DNA of 64,000 nt from Anaerolineae bacterium (GTDB lineage: Bacteria; Chloroflexota; Anaerolineae; Aggregatilineales; UBA2796). Every line of letters starts with the position of its first letter. The stretch's first letter is position 1. Under the pieces are notes generated by a model that worked only from the letters and a program-made list of their open reading frames with translations, did no database searches and had not been told where the DNA came from. Shown piece after piece: positions 34,301 to 41,581 of this stretch. The DNA lies in NCBI GenBank assembly GCA_019637615.1, contig JAHBVJ010000017.1:1-64000 (forward strand), read 5' to 3'. The translations under genes were made by a program, and so were the position numbers.

Positions 34301-35067
34301 TTGAAGCTGTGGCTGACCAGCGCAGCGATCACCTTCTCGATCTCGGCGGCGATCACGTTGCGGCGGGTGAATTCGGGGTTGTCGAAGATGCGGCGGATCA
34401 GGCGCTCGGTGAGCAGGTGCTGCACGAGCATCTCATCAACGGCGGCGGTGCTGATGTTGGGATTGAGAGCAGTCCGGCAGAGTTCGAAAAAGGTGTTGAA
34501 GGCCGTTTGAAAGGCTTTGTTCTTTTTGTGCGCTTCCTCGATGATTTTGACCAGTCCGCGCGCGAGTTCGGGCACCCGATCCTTGAAATTGGCGAGCGCC
34601 GCATCGAAGTTTTCGAGGACGGGTTCACTGTAGCTGAGAAAATCCGAGAGCAGGCGGGCGAGTTCGTCACGGTCGCTGATGGCGGTGCGGAAGGCTTCTT
34701 TGCGATTCTGGTAGAGTACCGCCGTTTGCGTATCTTCAAAAATGATGTTGGTGAGGGGATAGCCTTTTTCGGTTTTCTTGCGAATTTCTACATCGAGTTT
34801 GTCGCCTGAGTCTTTGGCTTCGTAGTAGCCACGCGGGAGGCCGTTCTTCACGAAGGTCGAGTCGGGATAGATGGTGCGACCCTGCGCGTTTTTCTTGGCG
34901 TGTTCCTGAATCTGTACCCAATCGGCTTTCTTGGCGACTTCTCTGAGCAGATCGAGGAAGGCCGGACGCACGCTGGTCTCTTTGCTGACGCCGAGGTCTT
35001 TGTACTGCTGCATCTGCTCGTAATAGGCGGTGATGGCTTTGTCGTTGGGCTTGATCGTGACGGTCAC
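31345..35067 (-). CDS. type IIG/ISP-like restriction-modification enzyme with inserted DUF559 nuclease domain
   Basis: 1240 residues from a GTG start. Residues 60-110 hold a PD-(D/E)XK-like nuclease motif (GYYEAKD with Glu83 and Lys85). The gamma N6-adenine methyltransferase has motif I LDPATGTG (343-350) and motif IV GNPPY (447-451). Residues about 590-900 and 1105-1240 form the C-terminal specificity region, with YVYGILHHPEYR and LADLHLNYES as family landmarks. No helicase domain is seen, unlike LlaGI-type ISP enzymes. Residues 901-1104 are an insertion: palindromic repeat, DUF559 endonuclease-like domain (about 934-1042, with VVDFYC and IIELDGAIHDHQ), then two inverted palindromic repeats. 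Another repeat is read in frame at 824-836. The frame stays open throughout. Whether the enzyme still cuts and methylates is not known. Confidence 0.85.
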   Translation of the reverse strand: MTVTIKPNDKAITAYYEQMQQYKDLGVSKETSVRPAFLDLLREVAKKADWVQIQEHAKKNAQGRTIYPDSTFVKNGLPRGYYEAKDSGDKLDVEIRKKTEKGYPLTNIIFEDTQTAVLYQNRKEAFRTAISDRDELARLLSDFLSYSEPVLENFDAALANFKDRVPELARGLVKIIEEAHKKNKAFQTAFNTFFELCRTALNPNISTAAVDEMLVQHLLTERLIRRIFDNPEFTRRNVIAAEIEKVIAALVSHSFNRDEYLRSLDSFYQAIEQAGHGLDFTQKQGLLNTVYERFFQGYSIKIADTHGIVYTPQPIVDFMCASVAEVLQTEFGKSLGDDGVVILDPATGTGNFIVNLLRRVPKQHLETMYKERLFANEIMLLPYYIAALNIEHAYYELTGTYEPFEGLCFVDTLDLAEGAQMRFSFMTEQNTARVERQKKAPITVIIGNPPYNVGQVNENDNNKNRKYEVIDKRISETYSKDSNATLQKQLYDPYVKFFRWSADRLQGRDGIVCMVTNNSFVDQLAFDGMRKHLMQDFTRIYHIDLHGNVRQNPKLSGTTHNVFGIQVGVGITVAVRLTENVDSQIYYYRTPEDWRKEEKLNLLAEKQSIKGVGWESLIPNIQHTWLVPKNASEFADFLPIGSKSAKQSTSSVTTAIFKTYSNGVKTNADAYIYDYDRTSLIERVERIVENYNSELDRWQRKGKPQNLENVLQVDEKVHKWIRYTKKSVLRGKYADYHETSVRVALYRPFNKRSYFFERTFNEDTYQFPKIFPSLVTEQENRVIWIKVGTEWPMFPLIANCIVDQLPQGGSQCFPFYTYDSVGDLPSPAGEGQGVRASSSPSRRENITDWALTQFQTHYADPTITKWDIFYYVYGILHHPEYRTKFADNLKRELPRIPFAPPLVDTALTPSPSPAGEGNLDQAEVEPKILVSKVMISIGRELRQRLTDAESLLWEHVRDRKLGNMKFRRQHPIPETNYVVDFYCHDSRLIIELDGAIHDHQQAADATRQQELESLGYHVLRFTNDQVFANLETVLTTILTTHRNRLPSPKTNQRDTNFVSFLPSPAGEGSGVRATPRSDATIIEPSAASLPSPAGEGSGVRASSSGFFAFADAGRKLADLHLNYESITPYPLKWIESKTLPLSYRVEKMRLSKDKTQLVVNDSLTLADIPPAVFNYRLGNRSALDWVIDQYQVTTDKRSGITSDPNRDDDERYIVDLVRRVITVSLETVNIVASLPAQFSP
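31767..31801. repeat. palindromic CTCACCCC repeat R4 in the R-M gene
   Basis: CCCTCACCCCCGACCCC followed by TCTCCCGCAGGCGAGGGG. Translated on the minus strand as LPSPAGEGSGVRA. Confidence 0.85.
31851..31886. repeat. palindromic CTCACCCC repeat R3 in the R-M gene
   Basis: Near-identical to R4 and in the same orientation, 49 bp away. Translated as LPSPAGEGSGVRA. Confidence 0.85.
32312..32350. repeat. palindromic repeat R2, inverted relative to R3/R4
   Basis: CCCCTCGCCTGCGGGAGAGG followed by GGCTAGGGGTGAGGG is the reverse complement of the R3/R4 unit. Translated as ALTPSPSPAGEG. Confidence 0.85.
32562..32597. repeat. palindromic CTCACCCC repeat R1 in the R-M gene
   Basis: Inserted in frame between YTYDSVG and ENITDWAL of the specificity region. 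Translated as LPSPAGEGQGVRA. Confidence 0.85.
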
Positions 35068-35152
35068 GGCTGCGACTCCCGAATTTGCGACGGTGTTGTA
35101 AGCGGATTGGTTGCAGATTCTAGCGCAGGTGGCGGGTGGACGCTAGGAATAG

Positions 35153-35270
35153 CCCTCACCCCCAACCCCTCTCCCGCAGGCGAGGGGCTTTATAACCTCA
35201 CCGCTGACCTCTCCCCGCAAGTGAGGGGCTTTATAACCTCACCCCTGACCCCTTCCCGCAGGCGAGGAGG
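35153..35270. repeat. three tandem palindromic CTCACCCC repeats
   Basis: Three units, each with CCTCACC...CCGCAGGCGAGGGG or a variant. The first two end in the linker GCTTTATAA. They fill most of the 300-bp gap between the R-M gene start and the HtrA-like gene; nothing else is visible in that gap. Confidence 0.8.
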
Positions 35271-35383
35271 AAAAAATAGCCCATGCTGCCAGCAGATGAG
35301 GGGTGGCATAGCGTGACCTTGACCGCGCCGTGCATCTGCGGTAAACGTAGTGACTTCGATTGTTAGCAATGATGATTGTCGCT

Positions 35384-37636
35384 ATGCGTATCCGAAGCTG
35401 TATTGTTAGCCTGCTCGTCTGCACCCTCGTCGGCGCACTGCTGCCGCCGCTGCCTGCGCGGGCACAGGACTTTGAAACCAGCAACATCCTCCGCGCGACG
35501 GTGCTGATCCATCAGGTTTACACCAACACGCAGGGGGACGTGATCATCGCGTGCGAGGGATCGGGGACGCTGGTCAGCCCCGATGGCTTGATCCTGACGA
35601 ACGCGCATGTCGCCCAACCGAGCGCGCTGTGCAAGTCGGATCGGCTGGTGATCTCGCTCACGCTGCGGGAGGGCGAAGCACCCGTGCCGACGTACTACGC
35701 CGAGGTCGTCAACGCTAATCAGGGCTACGATCTGGCGGTGCTGCGGATCGTGAGCACGCTGGATAACCGCCCGATAGATACCTCTACGCTGGTGCTGCCG
35801 TTCGTGGAACTCGGTGAGTCCGAAAATGTCACGCTGGATAATACGCTGGAGATCGTGGGCTACACCACGCCCGACGGCACCGATCAGGGCGGCGCGGCGG
35901 CGGTGATACGCGGCACGATCACGGGCTTTACGGCGGAAGCGCGCGTCGGCAACCGTGCATGGTTCAAGACGCGCGCCCCGATCCCCGGTGGGATGACGGG
36001 CGGCGGTGCGTATGACATCGCGGGCAAATTGATCGGCATCCCGACCATCGAGCCGAACCGCAGCGACGGCGAAAATATCGACTGTCGGCTGGTGCAGGAT
36101 TCTAACGGGGATGGGCGCGTGAATCGGCTGGATACGTGCGTGCCCATCGGCGGCTTCATCAACGCGATCCGCCCGTCGAGGTTGGCGCGCGGTCTGATCC
36201 TCTCCGCTAAATTGGGGTTGCAGCCGCTGGTACAGCCCGCCTCCGAAGTCGGGCAGGTGACAGGGCCAGCCCGTTTCAGTCGGTTGTTCTTCGCGCCCGC
36301 CGTGACCGCCGCCGGACAGCCGACCACCGTAGTGACGGGAATGCCCGCTGGCACGACTGACCTGTACCTGTTCTTCGATTACGACAATATGCTGGACGGC
36401 ATGATCTATGAGCTGCGCGTGACGCGGGACGGCATCCCTGACGCGACGTACAGCCTCGCGCCCGCGACATGGAGCGGTGGTCAGCGCGGGCTGTGGTACA
36501 TCGGCAGTTCGGCGCAGGTGTGGCCTAACGGCGTCTACGAATTCTCGCTGTTCATCGATGGCAAACGTACAAGCGATCCGGCAAAACTGACGGTGGGCGG
36601 GCCAGCACAAGCGCTGCCGAGCATGTCCGATATTTTGTTTGGCGTGCAGTCGCAAGAGCAGCAGTTGGTCAGCGCGGGGGCGGTGATCCCCGTGGGATCG
36701 GTGATCAGCGCGGAATTCGTGTTCAATAACATGACGCCTGATCTGCAATGGCGGCGCGTGTGGTACATCGATGATCTGCGGCTGCCGGAGGAACCGCCGG
36801 AACAGTGGAGCGGCTCTAGCAATGGCAAACGCTCGGTCAGCCTTGCCGAGCCGCCTGATCAGCCCTTCCAGCCCGGACGGTATCGGCTGGAAATCTGGAT
36901 CGGAGAGCGGCTGGCGGTCACATCGGATGTGCTGATGCTGGGCGCACAGGTGGTGTACGATACGCAGATCTTCAAGGATATGAGCTATACCAACACGCTC
37001 GACGCCAAACAACTTGATCGTACCGTCGGGCTGACCTTCCCGACCACGATCACATCGCTGTACGCGACCTTCAACTGGCGTGACATCGCGCCGGGAATCC
37101 CGTGGACGTGGCGGTGGACGGTGGATGATAACCCGCTGTTCGAGGAAACTGTGCCGTGGCAGGGCGCGCCGACGGGCGACAATATGTGGATCGGGCTGAA
37201 GGCGCTGCGCACAATGCCGGATGGCGCGTACAAGCTCGATCTGATCGTGGGCGGGGTGGTGCGCGCGACGGCTACCGCTAAAGTGGGGCTAGGGCAGTTG
37301 CCCGTCACTACTTTCGGCACGGCGGAAGGCATCCAGTTGCAGGGCGTGGTCGTGGATGCAGAAACGGGCGAAGGCATTCCGGGCGTGCAGGTGATCTTGC
37401 TGAAGGTGGAGTACGCCGTCGCTGACTTCACGCGTGACCGCTCGGAAATCTACGATCTGTCGATCACCGATACGCAGGGGCAGTTCAGCATGTCGCGGTT
37501 GCTGGCGCGCGATAGCCGCCCGTACAGCATGATCGTGCTGGCGCAGGGCTATTTGCCGTTGAGCAGCGACAACATCACCATCGATGATAAGACGGCGAAT
37601 CCGCTGGTGCTGCGGATGGAGCTGAATAAGGATTAG
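35384..37636 (+). CDS. secreted HtrA-like trypsin-fold protein with Thr at the catalytic Ser, and carboxypeptidase-regulatory-like domain
   Basis: About 750 residues; the exact start among ATGs 35369, 35372 and 35384 is uncertain. A signal peptide (MRIRSCIVSLLVCTLVGALL to ARA) is followed by an S1C-like domain: LTNAHV with His75, GYDLAVLRI with Asp116, and PGGMTGGGAYDIAG where the nucleophile position is Thr205 instead of Ser in GNSGGP. The middle third has beta-rich modules with repeated WxWxxDD-like elements (RRVWYIDDLRLPEEPPEQW, WTWRWTVDDNPLFEETVPW). The end, LQGVVVDAETGEGIPGVQV, is a carboxypeptidase-regulatory-like fold. It is probably extracellular. It could be a weak or inactive protease or a binding protein. 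Confidence 0.75.
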   Translation: MRIRSCIVSLLVCTLVGALLPPLPARAQDFETSNILRATVLIHQVYTNTQGDVIIACEGSGTLVSPDGLILTNAHVAQPSALCKSDRLVISLTLREGEAPVPTYYAEVVNANQGYDLAVLRIVSTLDNRPIDTSTLVLPFVELGESENVTLDNTLEIVGYTTPDGTDQGGAAAVIRGTITGFTAEARVGNRAWFKTRAPIPGGMTGGGAYDIAGKLIGIPTIEPNRSDGENIDCRLVQDSNGDGRVNRLDTCVPIGGFINAIRPSRLARGLILSAKLGLQPLVQPASEVGQVTGPARFSRLFFAPAVTAAGQPTTVVTGMPAGTTDLYLFFDYDNMLDGMIYELRVTRDGIPDATYSLAPATWSGGQRGLWYIGSSAQVWPNGVYEFSLFIDGKRTSDPAKLTVGGPAQALPSMSDILFGVQSQEQQLVSAGAVIPVGSVISAEFVFNNMTPDLQWRRVWYIDDLRLPEEPPEQWSGSSNGKRSVSLAEPPDQPFQPGRYRLEIWIGERLAVTSDVLMLGAQVVYDTQIFKDMSYTNTLDAKQLDRTVGLTFPTTITSLYATFNWRDIAPGIPWTWRWTVDDNPLFEETVPWQGAPTGDNMWIGLKALRTMPDGAYKLDLIVGGVVRATATAKVGLGQLPVTTFGTAEGIQLQGVVVDAETGEGIPGVQVILLKVEYAVADFTRDRSEIYDLSITDTQGQFSMSRLLARDSRPYSMIVLAQGYLPLSSDNITIDDKTANPLVLRMELNKD

Positions 37637-37794
37637 CGCGGGACGGGTTGCCGTTCGTAGGTAGGGATGATCGGCGGCGTTTTCCGCGCCAGCCAGCGAG
37701 ATGCCAATAAAAAGCGCAGCCATCCCCGCACAGAGACAGCCACGCTTTTCCTCTCACCCCTCTCAGCAGTTATCGGCGGTAATAACTGCCAAGC

Positions 37795-38268
37795 TCATTG
37801 ATGCGAAACAACCACCGACGGCGTCCAATCGGCTTGGGGATCGGTGGGCGCGAGTGTGTACAAGGCACAGCCCTGCTGACGCATGTGGCGCTCTAACAGG
37901 CCGAGCTGGAATTTGCGCCAGAAGCCGAAGCGGTAACTGGGCAGCGTGGCGAAGACGACCGAGGCTTCGTACTGTTCGGCGGCTTGGGGGATGGCTTCGG
38001 TCAGATCGACATACTGGAAATATTCGGTGGCGGGCGTGACACCGTAATCGTGGGCGGTGTTCACGCAGTTCTTCCACACGCGGCGTTCTTCCAGCGTCAG
38101 ATCGACGCCTTCTTCCGGCATACCGAGCCAGCCAGTGTGCTGCATCTCGACCATCTTGACGAGCACTAAATCGCGATTTTCGCGGCGGGCGATGGTACAG
38201 GCTAAATGAATGGCCTTCAATGTCCAAGCGGCCTCGCCCATAACCAGCAGAATACGTTGCTTCATCAT
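37795..38268 (-). CDS. universal stress protein family protein
   Basis: About 157 residues from ATG 38268. RILLVMGEAAWTLKAIHLAC is the first strand and helix of the UspA fold, ending in ASVVFATLPSYRFGFWRKFQ, which occupies the position of the ATP-binding G-2x-G-9x-G(S/T) loop but does not match it. It therefore probably belongs to the non-ATP-binding branch. It has no signal peptide. It is convergent with the HtrA-like gene and divergent from the Y-RNA/rsr locus. Confidence 0.6.
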   Translation of the reverse strand: MMKQRILLVMGEAAWTLKAIHLACTIARRENRDLVLVKMVEMQHTGWLGMPEEGVDLTLEERRVWKNCVNTAHDYGVTPATEYFQYVDLTEAIPQAAEQYEASVVFATLPSYRFGFWRKFQLGLLERHMRQQGCALYTLAPTDPQADWTPSVVVSHQ

Positions 38269-38424
38269 ACTAACTTTCACTTTCTTGCATTCACCTACCT
38301 ATAGGATAGGCAATTCGCCGTCAAGATTGGGTCAGGGTAAAGCGGGAGGAAGTAAAGAAACTATAAAGATGCAAGAATGAGCTATCTTGAACTGTTAATA
38401 TATCAGTACAACCGAAAATCACCC

Positions 38425-38452
38425 TTGACAGACAAATCGCATCCTGTAAGAT
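38425..38452 (+). promoter_or_regulatory. promoter of the Y-RNA-like cluster
   Basis: A perfect TTGACA (38425-38430), 16 bp spacer, then TAAGAT (38447-38452). The predicted start, about 38459, falls at the first base-paired stem. Confidence 0.65.
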
Positions 38453-38460
38453 AAAAGGCG

Positions 38461-38533
38461 TATCGCGGGTCGTTGAGCATGGGTTATCGAACGTCAATCG
38501 AACACGATCCATCTCGCCAAGTTATCCGCGATG
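38461..38533 (+). ncRNA. Y-RNA-like RNA, structure 1
   Basis: Terminal stem ATCGCGG (38462-38468) with CCGCGAT (38526-38532). After an internal loop, a second stem GAG-C-ATGG (38475-38482) pairs with CCATCTC. GGGTTATC stands at the stem-loop junction, the place of the conserved GUUAUC of Y RNAs. It lies directly upstream of an rsr homologue. Prediction by eye. Confidence 0.4.
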
Positions 38534-38552
38534 CGCTGCTGCTCGAGCTAAA

Positions 38553-38652
38553 CGAAGCGGGCCGACTGTTACGGTTATCTGGTAAAGCTAAGTTCAACTC
38601 TTAGCCCTGCCTTCGGGTAGGGTAATTCCGTAGCAACCCCTTGTCCGCTTCG
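38553..38652 (+). ncRNA. Y-RNA-like RNA with tRNA-like T-arm, structure 2
   Basis: Terminal stem CGAAGCGG (38553-38560) with CCGCTTCG (38645-38652); internal loop GCCGACTG / GCAACCCCTTGT; second stem TTACGG (38569-38574) with CCGTAG (38628-38633). The 5' strand GGGCCGACTGTTACGGTTAT aligns well with the Y-RNA consensus GGUCCGAnGGUAGUGnGUUAU. The loop has a perfect T-arm: GCTAAG-TTCAACT-CTTAGC (38587-38605), matching the tRNA T-loop TTCRANY, then CCTGCC-TTCG-GGTAGG (38606-38621). Bacterial YrlA RNAs have tRNA-like modules of this kind. A further hairpin CGCTGT-CATC-ACAGCG (38651-38666) follows. Confidence 0.65.
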
Positions 38653-38687
38653 CTGTCATCACAGCGGCATCACAAATTTTGCGCAAC

Positions 38688-38759
38688 TTACGGTGGTGCG
38701 GGTCGGCGCAGTCGGGTTAGCCAAAAAAGCCCACTGCGACACTCGCCCGCACCCCGTAA
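38688..38759 (+). ncRNA. Y-RNA-like structure 3, adjoining the rsr leader
   Basis: A 14-bp outer stem with one bulge: TTACGG-T-GGTGCGGG (38688-38702) against CCCGCACC-CCGTAA (38746-38759). An internal loop (TCGG / ACACTCG) is followed by CGCAGT (38707-38712) with ACTGCG (38733-38738), and a loop containing GGGTTAGCC. The layout repeats that of structures 1 and 2. It could instead be a regulatory leader of rsr. Confidence 0.45.
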
Positions 38760-38826
38760 CTAGTTTCGAGTGCAAGGGATGCATAGGCAGCCAATACTAC
38801 GGCCTATGACGTCAAGGAGTGCGAAT

Positions 38827-40437
38827 ATGACCTACTTCAAGCATATACTGAACCGCAAAAACAAGGGAACACCGCAGTCACAGCCGATGCCGGGGACGCC
38901 GATGGTGCCCAATTCGGCAGGCGGCTTCGCGTTCGAGTTGAACGACTGGAACAAACTCGAACGCTGGTTGGTGCTCGGTGCTGAAGGTGGCTCGTATTAC
39001 GCCAGTGAGCGCAAACTGACGCTGGAAAATGCGCAGGCGGTGCTGCGCTGCGTGCAAGCGGACGGACTGCGTACCGTGCAGCGCATCGTGGAGATCAGCG
39101 AGGCCGGGCGCGCGCCTAAGAATGAACCGGCGATCTTCGCGCTGGCGGTAGCGATGGCGCACGGTGACGCCCTGACGCGGAAGGCCGCGGCGGAAGCGCT
39201 GCCGAAGGTATGCCGAATCGGGACGCACCTGTTCCATTTCGCAGAATATGTCAATGCGATGCGTGGATGGGGGCGTGGACTGCGACGCGCGGTAGCACAC
39301 TGGTACACGCAGTCTTCGGCACAGGAGATCGCGTTCCAAGCCGTGAAGTATCAGCAGCGGGATGGCTGGTCACACCGCGATATGCTGCGCTTGGCGCATC
39401 CGGTCGCGCCGACGGACGAGCATAATCTGGTGTTCCACTGGATCACCAAGGGCTGGAATGAGGTGGGCGAGCAGCCGCACCCGATCAAGGCCGCGCAGAC
39501 GATCTGGGCGTTCGAGCGCGCGAAGACGGCGACGAAGGCCGATGTGCTGGCGCTGATCAAGGATTACAAGCTCCCGCGTGAGGCACTGCCGACGCAGTGG
39601 CTGACCGATCCCGACATCTGGGAACAGATGCTGCCGCACATGGGCTTGACGGCGCTGCTGCGCAACCTCGGCAACCTGTCCAAGATCGGGCTGCTGTCCG
39701 ACGAGCACCGCGACATCGTGACGATTGTGGCGGACGCGATCACGTCCAAGGATGGCTTGAAGCGGGCGCGGATTCACCCGATTGCGCTGTTGACGGCGCT
39801 GATCACGTACCAGCAAGGGCACGGCACGCGGGGCAGCGGCACATGGTCGCCCGTCCGCAAGATCGTGGACGCACTGGACGCGGCTTTCTACACGTCGTTC
39901 GGCAATGTCGAGCCGACGGGCAAGCGAATCATGCTGGCGCTGGACATCTCCGGCTCGATGAGCATGGGCGCAGTGGCGGGCGTGATGGGCTTGACGCCGC
40001 GCATCGCTTCGGCGGCGATGGCACTGGTCACGGCGGCAACGGAGCGCGATTGGCAGTGCATGGGCTTCGCGACGGAGTTCACCAAACTGGACATCTCGCC
40101 GCGCCAGCGTCTTGACGACGCCGTGAAGGCCGTCTCGGCGCTGCCGATGGGCGGGACGGACTGCGCGCTGCCGATGTACTGGGCGCTGGATCACAAGGCC
40201 AAGTTCGACACGTTCATCGTGTACACGGACTCGGAGACATGGGCGGGCAAGCGCGGGCATCCGGTGCAAGCGCTGCGTGAATATCGTGAGAAGATGGGCA
40301 TCAACGCCAAGCTGATCGTGGTGGGGATGGTGAGCAACAGCTTCACCATCGCTGATCCGAACGACGCGGGGATGCTGGACGTGGTGGGCTTCGACTCCGC
40401 CGTGCCGCAGGTGATGGGCGACTTCATCCGCGCGTGA
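38827..40437 (+). CDS. rsr: Ro60-like RNA-binding protein (Rsr), TROVE plus vWA
   Basis: 536 residues, the normal size for bacterial Ro orthologues. The start at 38827 has AAGGAG 7 nt upstream. Residues about 35-350 form the TROVE HEAT-repeat ring (for example GSYYASERKLTLENAQAVLR, AVAHWYTQSSAQEIAFQAVK, KYQQRDGWSHRDMLRLAHP). Residues about 365-536 are a von Willebrand A domain with the MIDAS motif DISGS at 373-377 and GGTDCALPM later. Ro binds Y RNA and misfolded RNA and, in Deinococcus and Salmonella, couples with PNPase. Three Y-RNA-like structures lie in the 370 bp upstream, in the same direction. Confidence 0.95.
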   Translation: MTYFKHILNRKNKGTPQSQPMPGTPMVPNSAGGFAFELNDWNKLERWLVLGAEGGSYYASERKLTLENAQAVLRCVQADGLRTVQRIVEISEAGRAPKNEPAIFALAVAMAHGDALTRKAAAEALPKVCRIGTHLFHFAEYVNAMRGWGRGLRRAVAHWYTQSSAQEIAFQAVKYQQRDGWSHRDMLRLAHPVAPTDEHNLVFHWITKGWNEVGEQPHPIKAAQTIWAFERAKTATKADVLALIKDYKLPREALPTQWLTDPDIWEQMLPHMGLTALLRNLGNLSKIGLLSDEHRDIVTIVADAITSKDGLKRARIHPIALLTALITYQQGHGTRGSGTWSPVRKIVDALDAAFYTSFGNVEPTGKRIMLALDISGSMSMGAVAGVMGLTPRIASAAMALVTAATERDWQCMGFATEFTKLDISPRQRLDDAVKAVSALPMGGTDCALPMYWALDHKAKFDTFIVYTDSETWAGKRGHPVQALREYREKMGINAKLIVVGMVSNSFTIADPNDAGMLDVVGFDSAVPQVMGDFIRA

Positions 40438-40482
40438 AGGGCGGGACTCAAGCGCGTCACAATTGCCACTTGAGAATCAAAA

Positions 40483-40512
40483 TGGGGCGGGTGAGATGAT
40501 CACCACGCCCCA
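40483..40512. terminator. strong hairpin after rsr
   Basis: TGGGGCG, GGTGA, a GATGA loop, TCACC and CGCCCCA form an almost perfect stem. It lies between the convergent rsr and the small membrane gene and probably serves both. Confidence 0.6.
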
Positions 40513-40540
40513 AATTGTTTACGGTAATTGTTAACTCTAA

Positions 40541-40735
40541 TTACCGGCTTAATAAAACAAAGGCAGCAATCAGCGCTAGAATGCTCACGGCGGCGGCGGG
40601 TACTTTCGTCGCCAGCGCGTGGAAGCGAGGCTGCTCGTACCAGCGATCATATTCATCAGCCGTACGCTTGACTAGAATATAGCACACAGTCCCCAACACG
40701 AGGGCCAACACATAGCTGATTACTTCTAGATCCAT
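40541..40735 (-). CDS. small membrane protein, unknown
   Basis: 64 residues from ATG 40735 (GAGG upstream is close); a TTG at 40744 would add three. Two hydrophobic helices (LEVISYVLALVLGTVCYILV and VPAAAVSILALIAAFVLL) flank a charged loop with DEYDRWYEQPRF. It has no recognised family. It is convergent with rsr. Confidence 0.5.
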   Translation of the reverse strand: MDLEVISYVLALVLGTVCYILVKRTADEYDRWYEQPRFHALATKVPAAAVSILALIAAFVLLSR

Positions 40736-40857
40736 TGTCCTCAATCCAGTTATTGCAAATCATTCGCATTAAGCATACACTTATTATAGGAGCGAGGATT
40801 GGACTCCCACAAGGCTACACAGTGAAATCGAAAGTTAACACGGGTTAAAATTGGGGT

Positions 40858-41556
40858 ATGGCAAACAAGTCAGCCGATAGCATCGACATACAACTCGCCA
40901 GCGCCAAACAGCAAGAATATCTCGCGGAGGCGTACCGTTTGCTGCATTATCAACGCGATGGCGGGTACATCACCACCTCGGCACTGGCGGATCGGGTGGG
41001 TGTGTCGTCGCCCGCCGTCGCCGCGATTGTGCAGCGGCTCAAGGAGGCGGGGTATGTCGAGCACGAGAAATATAAGGGCATCAAACTCACCAAATTAGGG
41101 GAGCGCGAAGCCCTGATGAACATCCGCCGTCATCGCCTGTCGGAGATTTTTCTGGTCAAGGTGATGGGCTTCGGTTGGGACGAAGTGCATGACGAGGCGG
41201 ATAACATCGGCGCGGTGATCTCCGACCGGATCGCGGGGCGGATGGAGGAGATGGCAGGCTACCCCAAACGCTGCCCGCACGGGGAGCCGATCCCGACGGC
41301 GGATGGCGTGATGCCTGAAGTTCACGATATGCCGCTATCGGAAGTCACGCCGCCCAAGGACTTGACCGTCAGCCGTGTTACCAGCCACACGCCCGAAGTC
41401 CTACGCTATCTGGCAACACTCAACCTCGTGCCCGGAACGCCCATCAAATTGTTGAGCCGTGCGCCGTTCAATGGCCCGCTGCGCTTGAAGATCGGCACGC
41501 AGGAGCAGGTGATCGGTAACGAACTCGCCAGTAATATTCGCGTCTCCGTAGAGTAA
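40858..41556 (+). CDS. DtxR/MntR-family metal-dependent transcriptional regulator
   Basis: 232 residues. The N-terminal winged helix is EYLAEAYRLLHYQRDGGYIT followed by TSALADRVGVSSPAVAAIVQ. The dimerisation and metal-binding region includes RHRLSEIFLVKVMGFGWDEV and CPHGEPIP, the usual DtxR motif with Cys and His ligands. The C-terminus (about 160-232) is an SH3-like FeoA domain, LNLVPGTPIKLLSRAPF. It is expected to repress iron or manganese uptake genes when the metal is bound. A Fur-family gene follows 25 bp downstream, so two metal regulators share an operon. Confidence 0.92.
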   Translation: MANKSADSIDIQLASAKQQEYLAEAYRLLHYQRDGGYITTSALADRVGVSSPAVAAIVQRLKEAGYVEHEKYKGIKLTKLGEREALMNIRRHRLSEIFLVKVMGFGWDEVHDEADNIGAVISDRIAGRMEEMAGYPKRCPHGEPIPTADGVMPEVHDMPLSEVTPPKDLTVSRVTSHTPEVLRYLATLNLVPGTPIKLLSRAPFNGPLRLKIGTQEQVIGNELASNIRVSVE

Positions 41557-41581
41557 GAGCGGGAAAGGCACCATAAGACGC

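Noticed and set aside
35363..37012. 549-codon minus-strand frame over the HtrA-like gene
   Set aside because: It is Arg/His/Gln-rich as expected for antisense of a GC-rich gene, has no recognisable domain, and the plus strand has signal peptide, trypsin-fold motifs and family end.
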